A DNA stretch of 64,000 nucleotides from Dermacentor variabilis. Its lineage: Eukaryota > Arthropoda > Arachnida > Ixodida > Ixodidae. The DNA is taken from contig NC_134572.1 of the NCBI RefSeq assembly GCF_050947875.1, positions 129,130,105 to 129,194,104 of the forward strand, read 5' to 3'. Position numbers and translations under genes: made by a program. The stretch's first letter is position 1, and each line of letters begins with the position of its first letter. This document shows, piece by piece, positions 43,700-57,200 of this stretch. The notes beneath the pieces were generated by a model. That model saw only the letters and a program-made list of their open reading frames with translations, had not been told where the DNA came from and searched no databases.

Positions 43700-46600
43700 A
43701 CACTGGACTCGTGGCGGCACCTCGCGGCGGCCGCGGTGTAGCCGAGCGCAGCGACCAACAGCAGCCGCGTATTGGAGTGTGCTTTATGACGAAATAAAGC
43801 ATACAGAAGACAGCGAGGATCATGGGGTTTTTGAAAGGAGAGCGTTTGAGAAAGGCGGCTTCGCACTCCGCTTGCGAGCTCCACGGAACGCGTACGACAG
43901 CAGAACTTGGCTGAGATGTGCACAACAGCGTATGCTACTCGCGGACTATATTATTTCATCAAGCCCGAGTGGTGGTTCAGGTGGTTAAGTCCAAGAGTCA
44001 CAAGATCCTATCGCGCCCCGCGGATTTTGTGCTTTAGGTGCGAGTGAAAGTGTGCGAGCATGAGAAAGAACGATGGTGGTGGCTTCACGCACGAATGCCG
44101 CCTCCCCGCAGAAGCAAAGGGAAAAAGGGGAAGGGAAGCTCGCGCGCGCGCGAGGGGCGGGTAAGGGGGAGTAAGTTGGCGCGCGTAGCGATTTCTCGGC
44201 CGTGGCTCTGCATGGATGTAGCAAGCACGGCTGAACGCATATGCGCACCCTGCTTTAGTAGTAGTCTGCCGCGTGTGCAAAGAATGGGCGTGCCGAGACG
44301 GCGTGGCATCGAGTAAGCTGTCTTCCCCCGCGTTTAGTATTGAAGGTTGCGTAATCTCGAGTTTCGGTGACCCGCTGCAGCGAGAGGCAGACGAAGCATT
44401 CGCACCCCGGTGCCGGCACTTTTACGACAGCGTTGTCCCAGTGCGGGCGACGCTATCACCCGTGGGGACGGAGCGCACGCGAAAGCGTCGCTGGCTTCGC
44501 TTAATTTGTACCGCCTATGTGAAGATACCGTCGACCTGACATGAAACCGCATCATTCGTCCCAGACTCCAAAATTCATCAAAAAGAATTGTTGTCTCAGT
44601 CAAATTTGCTTTTTTTTATTGCCCGATAATTCGGAGAATTATCCGGCCCCTTTCCGTGCAAAAAAAAAAAAAAAAAGAATATTCGGCCACTGTAGTTATT
44701 TGCATAAAAGGTCGAATTTCAATAACGAAATTTCGATATAAGGAAGCAAGCTGCCGAGCAATGATGTGGTGTCATGCCAGGTAAAAAAAAGAAAAAAGAA
44801 CAGGAAGGAATCCTTACATGACGCAGCCTCCGGACTTGCACAAAGCTATTACCTCTAAAAAAAAAAATCATGCTTCATAATGCTTCAACTTTAGCTACAC
44901 CCAACACGTAGCACGATGCTTGATTGCGATGGGACATTCCTCATGCAACATCTCTTGCCAAAATGCCTGTAAAAACTGTCACTTATTGTGGCTTTCTTGC
45001 CATTGCTTGTTTTTAAACATTGTTTATTTTAAAATTGATTTAGTGTCATTTATATTCACACATTCTATAGTCACTGCACACAGATAAATTCTCAGCTTAC
45101 CTGGACCATGCAGGGCACTCATTCAACAATTAGCAAACGTTATGATCCTTACTTCTTATGACATGATAACAGAAACACAAAAGTTACAGCCATCATTGCT
45201 TAGCGCAAAGCAGTGTCGTCTTGGCGCATGAATGCCCATTCCTAAAATGTTTTTTCTACGGGTGCGCAAATACTCAAATATTCTATTGCGAACTGAATAG
45301 CTAGCGCTTGAATAATTTGATTCAAAAATCAGATAGCTGTATTCAGTTTCTTGAATATTCCGAGATGAATGTTCGGGCTGTGGTCGGTGCCTTGACATGC
45401 GCAACATTCACATGGCGCACAATCTCATCGGTACAACGTTGGACCGATCGAAATTATTAACGCTATGCGAACAGAGGGAACAACAAAAGCAGCACGTATG
45501 AAAAGCATGGAAGCATGTGCGAAGATCGGGCCGATTAGCCACCGGAAGGTCCGTTGATCATATCGGATACACAAGTTCAGTTTTCACAATCAGAGATTCG
45601 CTCATTTCAGAGCCAACTGCCCAGATGCGAGCATGCAGATGAACTTGGCATGCGTGCCTACAGTAGCTGCCAGCCTGCGAACCCGAACACACCATCAGTG
45701 TAACCTGTACTCGTCATCTTGCGACCGATCACTGATGAGCATCCCGTAGGAACATATTAGATAACTGAGGCTTTTAGCGTACGAAAAGGGACAGAGAGAC
45801 AGAGGCAAGCGCTGTGTCCGCGTCTTGCCTCTGTCTCTCGTCCGTTTTCGTGCGCTTTTTAGCGCACGAAAGTTACAGAATACCAACACGCCCTAACCTA
45901 CGCTCTTTCAAGGAACATATTAGCCATGGGCCTGCCAATTTGTAAACTTTTTACAGTCAGCGCCAACTGCGGTGAACGTGTGCGGCGCCAAGTGACGTGA
46001 TCTGGATTCCCTACTTTTCTTCTGTCGCACAGTTGGCCTTAACACTAGCTGGTAACCCAAAGAAACCACCTGCCATAAAGTTGCAAAATCCCTCGTTTCC
46101 TGGAAGAAAGCTGGAAAGGGAAATTTTCTAAACAATAGAAGGTTGTCATTAAGCACAGTATGACTTACTATCAAACTATAAGCCTCATTGGTGTTTAGGA
46201 CAACTTTGCTATTTCTTCAGCTTCAGAGGTAACAAAAGCACTTAATTCCATTCGACTGAAATTCCATCAAGGAAAAATATTTTCCGCACCTTCATATATG
46301 GACAGAGTTATCAGTGCTGTCATAATAACTTGGTGTTCCCTAGAGTATATACATCTGGATTCCAAGGTAACCAAGTTACTCACAGCTAGCGACATTCTTG
46401 TTATGTAACGCGAGTAGCCCTTTGAGCATGTCTATTTCACAAAATTTGTAAGCATACATGTTTGCGTTAAATTTTCTTGTATTTGATTCAAAATTTACTA
46501 CTGAGTATTCACACCCCTATTTTTTTCCCATGCTTTCAACATGCATGAAAATATAATGTATAAAATGCATTTCTAACTCCAATGAGGCAGGCTTTTAAAA

Positions 46601-48151
46601 ACTAGATTCTATTATATCTCATTCCATTTGGGCTGCCTGCAAAAATAATGAAAATATAAAGGCAGTGTTACTGCACCAATGGTTGGCTCCAATTCCTTCG
46701 GCCATCATGACACTTCAAGTCACTTCGCGTCAAGGTTACGTCATTCAACAGTGATGCTGTGTCATTCGTCATTGCGTCATTCAACAATGATGATGACGGT
46801 AAGTGAGACCATCGCAACCTTAATTTGTTGTGTCCACTGCCGCTGGCTTGGCCAATCGGTGCATGACAGAACAGACCAATCTCACCCGTCATCCATGCGA
46901 CTTTCCCGCTGTAGTTGAGGGGAATGCCAAGGAGAACGCAAACGGTGGATTTTCCCACCAAACTAATCTCGTTGAACCCTTTTCATAATTGCATAGCTAA
47001 CTTTCCTGTGCGGCAGTTAGTCTCACTTATGACAGAGAGAATATATATATATATATGTATGAGGCTCTCGTGGCGAATTTGTGCACGAGAGACAAACCCC
47101 GGCATGTGTGGCTAGCACTCCGTTTAAACCACGACCGGTGCTGCCATTGTTTGGCCATATGCACATGCGGGGAAACATACCTTGCAAATTAGTAAAAGGG
47201 TCTGCTGTTAATTCCCTGCATCCTGAGCCAGTTTGCTGCAAGAGAGATACAAAACAAACAAGGAAGACTATCTGCATGCATAGCTGCCCTACGGCCTGCC
47301 ATGAACTACAACTACCGGCATCCTTTGAGGCAGCAGTTGTGAAATGAAACTCGTAAGATGACCCCAATTACATCTCCAAAAGTAAGCGTTTCAGGTCACC
47401 TGCTGTCAACAAGAGTGCAGAAAGCAAGACAGACGTTGAACGTTCAATGTGTAACATAATAGGCCTGCGTACCACTACCCCTGATCTTACCCGAGTGCAA
47501 CACTTTCAAATGGTGGAGGAAAAGGGGAAGTTGAAAGAATGAAATAAAAAAAGAAGCACTTCCTGAACAGTGCCGCAATTAAAACCATGCCAAGGAGAAA
47601 GCCGTGTGCAATAACTGTACATCCAAGTGTTCATTTTATAAACATATATTGCACTACAGATTTCTTGACTGCTCCATTATAGTACATAGCACAGGTCAAG
47701 GAGGCGCAAATTACAACAATACAGACAATAATGTCGCAGCACATGTCATACACTTGTACACTATCAAATGGGACCATTGTGAGTCATTAAGATGGGTGCA
47801 AGTCACTATTTATAAAATTTACATGGGCGCTAGAATAAAGAAATAAAACAATAAAGAGACAAAGAAAAACAACGAGATGTCTGGCAATCTTTTTGAAGTC
47901 CTTACCAGTGGCATACATGCATCAATTGGCATTAACATAAGTGTAAATAACACAAGGAAAACAATAACAAAAAAGAAGACTGTACACAAAAAATAACATC
48001 AACATATACAGTGTCCAATGCCCACTGCAATGGCAATAAAGAGCCATGCACAGACTAATAAACAAGGAGCCATCTACACTGCGAGTACAACAGTCTGTGG
48101 TGTAAATAAAAAGAGTGAAAACGCTCTGTCCACAAATCAATGTCTTCACGA
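43700..48151. other. Gene-free stretch downstream of the methyltransferase
   Basis: No open frame here shows a domain. 44,030-44,250 has GC-rich, 'GCGAGTGAAAG'-containing sequence loosely like the dispersed repeat at 531-760. 44,650-44,740 has a poly-A and 'AATTTCGATATAAGG', perhaps a transposon end. A strong hairpin is at 45,777-45,855. The right part may be 3' untranslated region of the methyltransferase; I found no convincing minus-strand AATAAA. Confidence 0.45.
45777..45855. repeat. Short perfect-looking hairpin
   Basis: Left arm 45,777-45,809 and right arm 45,824-45,855 are complementary with about three differences (33- and 32-base arms, 14-base loop). Part of each arm is 'GAGAGACAGAGGCAAG' and its complement. 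Nothing coding. Confidence 0.85.
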
Positions 48152-48244
48152 TTAGTTCATCCATTTGCGACAATTCGAAGTACCGCAGAGGCATGGGATC
48201 TTGTGCCCGTCATCTTCGTAGTCGAACTTGTAATCATAGGTCAG
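48152..48244 (-). CDS. trr: KMT2C/D terminal exon: end of SET and post-SET
   Basis: 93 bp: [33 protein letters not shown] at 48,154-48,152. The catalytic Tyr of 'YDY' and the three post-SET zinc Cys (CxCxxxxC) are present. Acceptor 'TTTTCAG'. The exon lies about 2.3 kb from the previous one. Confidence 0.96.
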   Translation of the reverse strand: MTYDYKFDYEDDGHKIPCLCGTSNCRKWMN

Positions 48245-51200
48245 CTGAAAACAAAAAAAAACACAATTGTTTTACATTAATTCATAATAAACACTGTAAA
48301 TAATACTGCTCTCGTCTTAAAAAGTTAGTCATTTTGACCTTATCTTAAATTACTAGCCCTTCTTGTTTTTTCTCGCTCTGTCATCGTATCCTCCTGCTCG
48401 GTTTGTGGGCGATGAGCCAGCAACAACCACGAACGCCTACCAAGCTTTTGTGCGTACTTACCGGACAAAACAGTGTATGCTCGCTTGTGAGCATAATGCC
48501 AACAAAGCTTCAAACTGATTGTGAACATAAAAGCCTAAACTGCATATCATGCAGCTTAGCTCTCACGTACTACAGCATCTGAATTCTGCACTTCAAGATG
48601 ACCCGCATCGTACATTGGGCTGTGCAATGGTTGAACGTGAATCTCACCTGACGCCTCGGCCATCATGCAATTTCAAGTACTGCATTTACTCGAACATAAG
48701 GCGAGATTTTTTTCTCAGCATGCTCTGGCTCCAAGTCACCCCCCCACCTTACCCTTATAAGGGGCTGATAGATTCAGTAACTGTTTCCATAAGGCGGCAT
48801 TGCCATATTTTTGGTGATGAAGATTTTTAGACGGCAGTGTCAATCGTAGCAACTGTAATACAGGTGTCACACTGTGCATTTGAGACTGCAATCGAGTTCG
48901 ATCAGGATCAAATTTCTCGACCACAATTGGCTCCCTTCCAAAGATTGTGCGTATGAGCCAATCAAAAACAAAAAATGCAATGGCAATAGAGCTAGAGTGT
49001 GACCAAGAATGTGCCCTGCGACACATGTATAATAAACTTTAGCGGGTGAGGCCGTATTTTCCACCACACCAACGCAAATCAAGTGCGACTGATTATTGTC
49101 ATCATCAATGAGCCGTTGATAGAACTTGGTGCCGCCTTAACAACTGTAGGAGTTGTGGATTCACACCAGGAAGTGGGATTTATTTGTATGTGCTAATATA
49201 AGTTTTTTTTTTCTGTGTAAGATACTGTCCGAGACGGTAACAGTCACTGACTGATGTTTTGGCCATCGCCATGGCACGACCACTAGCCCCAGTTAGCTGC
49301 AACATGGCTGACTGCCTAGTTATGTAGACATTTTCATGGCATTGTCCGGGTTCTCAAAATCTGTCGCCGACTGCGGATGTGTTCTTATTCAGTCGCCAGT
49401 GGTTGCTTTATTCTAAATAGCAGTTTGAGCTCAGTTCGAGGCTGCAGTGAGCAGCCACAAGCCTGCCTCGTGCAAGGCCTGCATCCTGCAAAAATTCTGA
49501 AAAGAAATAAAAATAAAGCGCAGGCCTTAATCGAACCATTACAGTATTTTTTTAAATATTCATAAATGTGCCCGATATAGATCATACACCCCAAGGCCGG
49601 ATATATCAAATCTGAAGGGGACCACAAGAAGTTCGATATATAGGTAATGTGATGTATAAATTAAAAATGTTATTTAAAAATTTTCAGGGGGATTTCACAG
49701 CTGTTCGATACACCGAATAATTCGTTATATGTGGGTTCAATATATTCGGGTTCAACTGCATCAGCCATACCTTTCCAATATAGGTGAAGAAATGCTCTAG
49801 TCACTGCACTTCCTTGCATAAGGCCCACACTGTATTTAATTATTTTTCACAGAGTGTAAGCCATACACAAAGAAGGCTACTCACTAAAGCCTCGAACTGC
49901 GCTCAAACTGTTATGTATAATCATGCAACCACTGGCGACTGAATATGAACAGTCTTATTCAGTCATGCGCCTCCCTTCCCCTGCCCTCATCGTTTGATGA
50001 GCTCGCCTCATCAGTGCCTTCCCAAAGCACACATATTTCATCAAATCAGCTGGAGCTTGAAGGCCTCAGCGAACGATTGATTGATTTGTTGTCGTCCCCA
50101 GCAGAATTCTTCCAAACACACAGTGCAGCTATGCAGTTAAACAATCTGCCAGAAGGCTTCCGACAAGCGCCATGTGATCTGGCGGGATATGGTGATGGTG
50201 ATGACGATGCCGTCATTGGCCGGACTACAACTAATCAACATAGTAGTTGGTTGTGGAGAACCAACATGCAGGCATACGCACAACGCTTCGTGAAACTTTT
50301 TTTGCCCCAACATTTTTGCAATTCAAACAGGGGGTGCGTGCCTTATACGAGTAAACATGGTATGTTTGCCGTACTGCCGGATAGGTAGGTGCACCCTTTA
50401 ACAGCGGACCACACTGCATAGGGTTGATAAGTGATGCACCATGATGCATTTCCGTTGGCAGTAGTTTTTATCACGCATGACAGCGTGAAGTGGAGAAAAA
50501 ACAAAACAAATGAAGAAGAGGATAAAGAAAAAAAGCAACGAAGAGGTCATAATCCTGCATACCTCTTCACCGCGTGTGATGCGGCGGTTGGCGATGATGA
50601 GGATTTTGTTCTCGCGGTCGATCTGCACGAGCTCAGCAACACAGTTGGGGCTGCACGAGTGGTTTATGTAGCGTGCAAGGCCACCAGACAGGGTTGCATC
50701 AATCACACGATTTTCATCCAGTCTGAACATGTACACGCCACGATTCTGTAAAGAGAGAGAGAGATGCGCCATTAGACAAAAACCCGAGGAGGCCTTCACC
50801 CTGCAATTTTCACTTTCCTGTGATATGCAGTCAGATCCAACACGAAAGTACTTTTGTAATGTTTGGCATTCGTTATAAGCATGTATCCATCATATGCTAA
50901 TATTGGGAAGAAACACTTCATATTTGCTTCGTTATATGCAATAATTTGTTATATCCACAGACACTATATTGAGGTTTCCCTGTAGTACCATTAATGAGAA
51001 TGTCTCACTGGGCAACAAAGAGGCACTTGCTGGAATCAACACATTTTGGCAACTCACTCAGCCATTATATTCGGATTCTGCTTTCAGCACCACCATGATG
51101 CAAATTTAAATGTTATTCCATAGTTATAGCGCCAACTAATTATGCATCATGCAATGATTGCCACGGGCCAATTATGAAGCTTTAACACAGCGTGGTGCCT

Positions 51201-54200
51201 GGCCCCATGCAATGAAGGCACATTTACACAGGCCCACCTATCCATAAGCCAGGGCCTAAGCGTTGGCACAATGCACTATTGGATCAGGCCACTGAACTGT
51301 TTTGTTAAGCCACTACTTTTCTCCTCTTCATTTTGCTAGCACTTCCACGCAGACTTTCTCTGTTTCCAGTACTAGGAAGCATTTATTCTTCCAACAATGA
51401 AAGGTCAGCTTTTCAGTGAAGCTTAGATGATCAGTGCTTAAGAACGCCACATATCATAGTGTGAAACAAAGGGCAACAGCAAAGTCCTTGTAGCAAATTA
51501 AAAACACGATTGCAAGGACAAGAAAGCAGCAACTTCTAAGGCAAATATTTCTATATCTCGAAAGTGGTGCTAGTCTAAGGACTTTTACTAAATGAATTCA
51601 CTACTTTTGGAAACTAGGGACACCGCAAACTGACAAGCAATGGACTGTTTTCAGATAACAGTGAATTTTCCAGCCACTTCACTGTAGCTGTTTTTGTCTG
51701 CTTCATATATTTTCTAAATAAACTTGATCGAAGTAGGTACCCCTGGTGTCCTTTCATAAAAACTTCCAATAGTATGGTCGGAGACCAACGAGTGAAAACT
51801 TTTGCAAACAAAATGTATCTTTCATTAAAATTGATGAACCATTCATTAAATAGTACAAGACCGAATGCATAACCATCGTGGAACATTAGGGAGAGTTGGC
51901 AGGTATGCATCACACTTTTCTAGAGGTGCAGATGTAACACGGGGCACAACAGAAAAAAATACTGCAGCAGTGCCAACCTGCGCCTCGTAGATGGCCTCGT
52001 TACGCTCGGCGATCTCGTTGCGGATGAGCTGGCCGATGTATTCGATGATCATGGTGTGACACTCGATGTCGCGGGCAGCGTACAGACCCAGGCCCTGGAT
52101 GCCCGAGCGGGCCAGGTAGACGTTGTTGCGCCACTCAATCTTCATTCGCCGATACTGGGACGACTTGGGGTGCACAAAGTGCTTGGTGTATGGGGAGCTG
52201 GCCTCCAAGCAGCTGCCGCCGCCGCCACCACCGCCGAGGGTTTGCAGTGAGAGCCGCAGCGTGTTGCTCGTGTGCATCGTGTGGGGCCTGTGGGAGGGGA
52301 GGAGGAAGGCAGGTCGGCAGCGTAAACGGCTGGGAACACCTGTGGCAACATGTGCAGCACACTCCCTTTAAAAGCCAACGTCATAGACATTTTGGGCCGC
52401 GTAGTAAGTCTAGCTTCATATAATGCAGGCATAAACCAGCCCTCGTGCAAAGTTTTGCACTTGAAATGCATCTGAAATTTTTACATTGAGGTCGGATGCG
52501 TTGCAAAAGGCTCACAAAAGTAGATGTTTTTGATACCAAAACCTGAAAAGGAAAACCGCCACCGTTACTGCTCACTAGAAGTGACACAAGACAAGGGATG
52601 TGCAGCTCTTCGGCCGGACCTCCAAGATTAGCCGTTGCTAGCCATTTCCCGCAGCTTGCCAAAAATCTCGGAGGCGACTTGCATCATACACGTTTTCATT
52701 TGCACCCAAAGCATGGTAAGCGAGCATTTCCTTTCGCATTCTGCACCTATTGCCGTGTGGCCGAGGCACACAAGGATCAAAGTTGCAGACTTTTGCTCAG
52801 CCGTGCAACAGCATAACCACTGAACACACTAAAGCAACCTTACAAGGCCAAAACGTCATTCCACATCAAGGAGAAGCAAGACTTGTTCTCCTTATGGAAT
52901 GGCCATGGAGAACACATTCATATAGAAAACAATAAATTACTGGTTCAGTAAAACATTAATACAGGAAAACCTCGTCGAACAGTAGTTAGCCGGAGCTCGG
53001 AAGAAGCACGTACTAAACGGTGATACTGTTTAACCGAAATAGCATGAGATCACGCCCACTTACCTGTCAAAAATGGAACTCGGAGTGCAAGATGAAAGCG
53101 CAAAAACATGCAGCATTTATTCACTTTGTGCAACAAAAGTCTGTTAGTTTCATTTGATGGCGCAGTGGCATAGTAGTGACGACAGCGGTCTCAAACTTAC
53201 TGAAGCTGTGAGCCAGCTTTTCACCCAGCCCCCTCTTCTTGGCAAACACTCTCATGGCAGATTCCTCGTAGGCGTTGCATATTCTCTGTGCATGGGCGCG
53301 GTGGTGCTGCTGAAGGGTGCCTTTTTCAGCGGGGTGCTGTTCTCGTCGCAATGACTGCATTCATGAGGCTGACGTAGCATGCAGCTTCAGCCACTGTCGG
53401 GCCTGAATCGCCCATGTTGTTGCTTTCCATGTTGTCCTCGTCACTGTCGCTAGTCAACACTTCGGCAACAATGGCGAAAAGTGAAACCTCGTAGCTGACA
53501 TCTCTTCGTGGTTGCAGCAGCGCTGCCGAGCAACTTCTCCACGTTCCAAATGCCACACACCATAGTCAACAGCAGCTCCCTGTCGCGTGCCAGCACCGAC
53601 TTCTTCGTGTCACGTTCGATAGCACGAACGATGTCTAAATTTTCGTGTATGCTGAGCATCCAGCGTCTTTTTAATCCAAGCTTCGGCATGATGCAAGTCC
53701 TAGCTCACACAATGCCACAACGCTCTCTGGCACAGCACCAAAATGATGTTGATGTGGTTTCAAGTGCAAATGAACAGGGCGCATGGAGGCCGTTGTTCTG
53801 ATCTCCAAGACTTGTTCTGCTGGGCTGCCCAGTGGGGATGACACACCGCCGTGCGTGACAAAAAGTGGAAATGCTACGTGTTTACCGATACGTAAGCAAT
53901 AAGTTGGTCCTGTTTATGCGGACACAAAATGCATCATGATCAATGGCCGTCGAGTCGGGGATTTGACTTCACTACTTTTAAAACGAAACTACTGTTTAAG
54001 CGGGTACAGTTCAGTGAGGTTTTACTGCATTGACAAATTTATTGTTCATCCGTTCATTTAACTATCCCACACTGGTAACTCCTCGCTATGCAAGCAAGCT
54101 CCTGAACTCACCTCTTGAAATGGGTGCGCAACTTTGGTTCTGACCGTGCACAGCCTGTTGGGTTGATGGCCAGTGGAAGCTCCAGCAGCGGTGACCGCCC

Positions 54201-57200
54201 ATACCGGAAGTTGTAATCACTCAGCGTCTCCACACCCGGAAGCTGACGAAGGAAGGAAGGTTGGGACTTAGGCATAGGCCGACATACTCGCTCATAAGTA
54301 CACTGACTCGCACTGGCTCCACACTGTTTTCACAGCTCAGAGATGGAGCATTAGTGAGTCACAAAGGCTGCAAGTGGATGTGAGTACAAACAAGAGTGAA
54401 CGCTGCTTAATGCGAGTACTAATGAAAGTCAGCAACGCTGATTTTTAGTGGGTCCTAGTATGTATGAGTGACTGTCAGCGAGCGTGAGTGGACGTGAGAA
54501 TTTGTACAAGAGGGTGCCAGTAAGCATCAATGGAAGTGACTCTGCATGCAAGCGAGTGTTAGTGAGCGTCAGTAAGAATTTGAATGAGCGCTGGCGAGTG
54601 TGAGTACACATGAGTGTAAGGGAGCACATACCGAGAAAGTATTGGCGAGTGTGGGCAAGAGTCCACTTAGCAGCCGACCTATGGACTCTGACTACTGATG
54701 AGTGGAGAAACCTTTCTCTCGATAGGCCAGTGCTTATTTACTAAACAATTTCCTGATGAGCCAAACTAATATTCCCCTTGTTCTCAATGTGACTTCCAGC
54801 TACCAGTGCCTCATGTGGAAGGCACTTGCAACCCTAGCTCTCAGCACCAGCAAACTCTGAGTATCATATTTGCACGAAAGCATTGTGACTATAAACACAG
54901 TGAAAAAAAGAAAAAGAAAAGAAAATTTTGGTGACCCAGAAAAATAATAGCTTATAGCGCAAAGCAAGGAAATGCTAGGCAAGCCAGAAAGAATGGAAGA
55001 ATGAAAATGAAGGACGAGTGGTGACAGAGCCTTGAAATTCCTGCACTGGTTCCTTGTGACATCATCAATTTTTAGAGCATCAGCTCAGCACTAGTTATAA
55101 AGATCACATTGCTTTTCAATAGTGAGCACAGACTCAACCTAGCAACCTTTCAGGAACATTTCCTGCACAAAGGCATGCAAAGTGTGGAAAATACAATGAA
55201 ATCTTCTATGCCGTGCTGATGTTATTGGCAACACAGTTAATCCAGCCAGGGAAGTCTGAAATTTGCTTTCCTTGCAACTGTCCGTTATCCTCCAAAATTC
55301 ATAATTCAAGAGGGACAGAGGTCTGCAGGAACATAGGGACTTGAAGCTATCAACAGTGGCTGAACAAACAAAGCCTCAGACAATGTTTTTACAAGGAGAC
55401 TTGTCAGGGCAAGTCCTTTTCAGGGCAACAGTCTTTGTCAGCTGAGCTGTTGCCCTGACAAAGACAAGCACCCTTGTCAAACATTTGCACCAGCCCGAGG
55501 TTTCTCTTGTTTGCCGATTCATGTTGTGTCCCGATTCATGTTGAAATTTCAGCACGAAAAAGAAAGGAAAAAAATGGGGGGAGGGGGGGAGAGACGGGCA
55601 GGGACAGGAAAGAAGCACACAAGGACGGCGCTGTTCGTCCAAAACTTTTGGGCTGGCCCTGTCCTTTTCGTATTGTCATAGGCCTTTTCTGCACTGAAAT
55701 TAAAACAAATGCGCGCCCCAGCTGTTGAGCCATACATGGCATGGCAACTTACCGATTCAGTGATCCTTACAATTGCGGGTTCTGTCAGCCCAAAGAGGTC
55801 TTCTCCCGTGATGAAGTTGGAGAAGACCTTGATGGCCTGTGTCTCCCTGCGGAAGCTCTCGATGGGCTGGAGGACTTTCTGCCACACACCTGCACAATTT
55901 GGGGATAGGACAGGAATTGAATTTCGTTCTTGTCTACTGTGCTCCTTTTTAGTTGGGACAAAAATGAAAAGCCCAAAGCCAATTTGTTTTCTTTATCAAG
56001 TCCAAAATAGTGCTTGTAAATGTCTGCCATAAATCCCAGTACTGTACCTTAAAGGTGCACGTCTTGAAAAACGCTAATATTTATATAGATATATAGTCTT
56101 TCAGTCTACCTGTTTTGCACTGTAGTACAAACAAATTGCTACACAAGGAACATTTAACCCTGCTGAGCTTCACAACAACCAGTGACCGCTGCCACCCGTT
56201 GACGCATCCAGTACTAGTCATGCGAAACACAGCGACAGTGACAAGTATTTTCGAAAGAGATAATCTGGGAATACAACCCAAGCTAGTCAACATGTTGCTA
56301 TGCGCATATACCCTTGCCTTTGGCCTAAATAGTCCGTGTCCGCGATGTTCTAGCAATGCCCTTTTATGCTATTTGTCTTCATGCTTTTTACACTTCTTCA
56401 GTAATCACAGCTATGCTCCACTTGCATTATCGACGGGATCAGCTGGCCATGAATGCTGCATAAGAGCAGAACATAATACGCACATAAAGTACTGCAAGCT
56501 GCAAATGCAGCCTTCGCCAGCGTTACTATTTCAGGTAATGCTGGCCTCTACAACTTACTGGTTGGCTTGTCCTGTGGTTTGGGCGCGATCGTCAAGTACT
56601 AGATCGTCTACGCTTCGCTAGTTTCGGTTTCGAGGAGGCGCCGGTGACTTGGCCGACAACGCACCAAAACGAAAATATCACCATTTCTGCTTGAGTCAGT
56701 GGCCAATTAGCACATGACCATATGGTCGAAATCCGAATTATCGCCCGACGTGCTGTACAATGTCTGAAATTTCAGCTATCCTTATGCATTAAGTCTGTGG
56801 GGCCTGTGGCCGTGCCGCGGAACTGTCCAAATGATCAAGCACGTCCAAATTATTGATGTCAGAAGAATCAGTCCGCGACGGTAGCTCAAAGCGTGACAGT
56901 TTATGCAATGCGATTACCACTGGTATTTCGTGATATCGGTGTGATATCCAGTACTAAATTCAAAAGTAAGAAGTAACCTAATGATAAGGGAGCCAAAATT
57001 ATGACAACTAACCAGGCCTAAAAGTAGCCATAATGGCACAAGGTATCCAAGAGCTTCACAGCCCTGCTGTTCTCTTGAGGAACAAAATCTTTCTTGTGAG
57101 AACAAGCATTCAACTTTTCGCATTAAGTTTTAATCTTCCGAGCCCCTATTTTGTCTTGGATGAACACCGCAGCCCCTGGACCTGAGCAGCACACGTACCC

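Noticed and set aside
56115..56621. 168-codon plus-strand gene inside the methyltransferase intron
   Set aside because: No domain or splice context; frequent Cys/Ser/Leu composition expected of chance frames.
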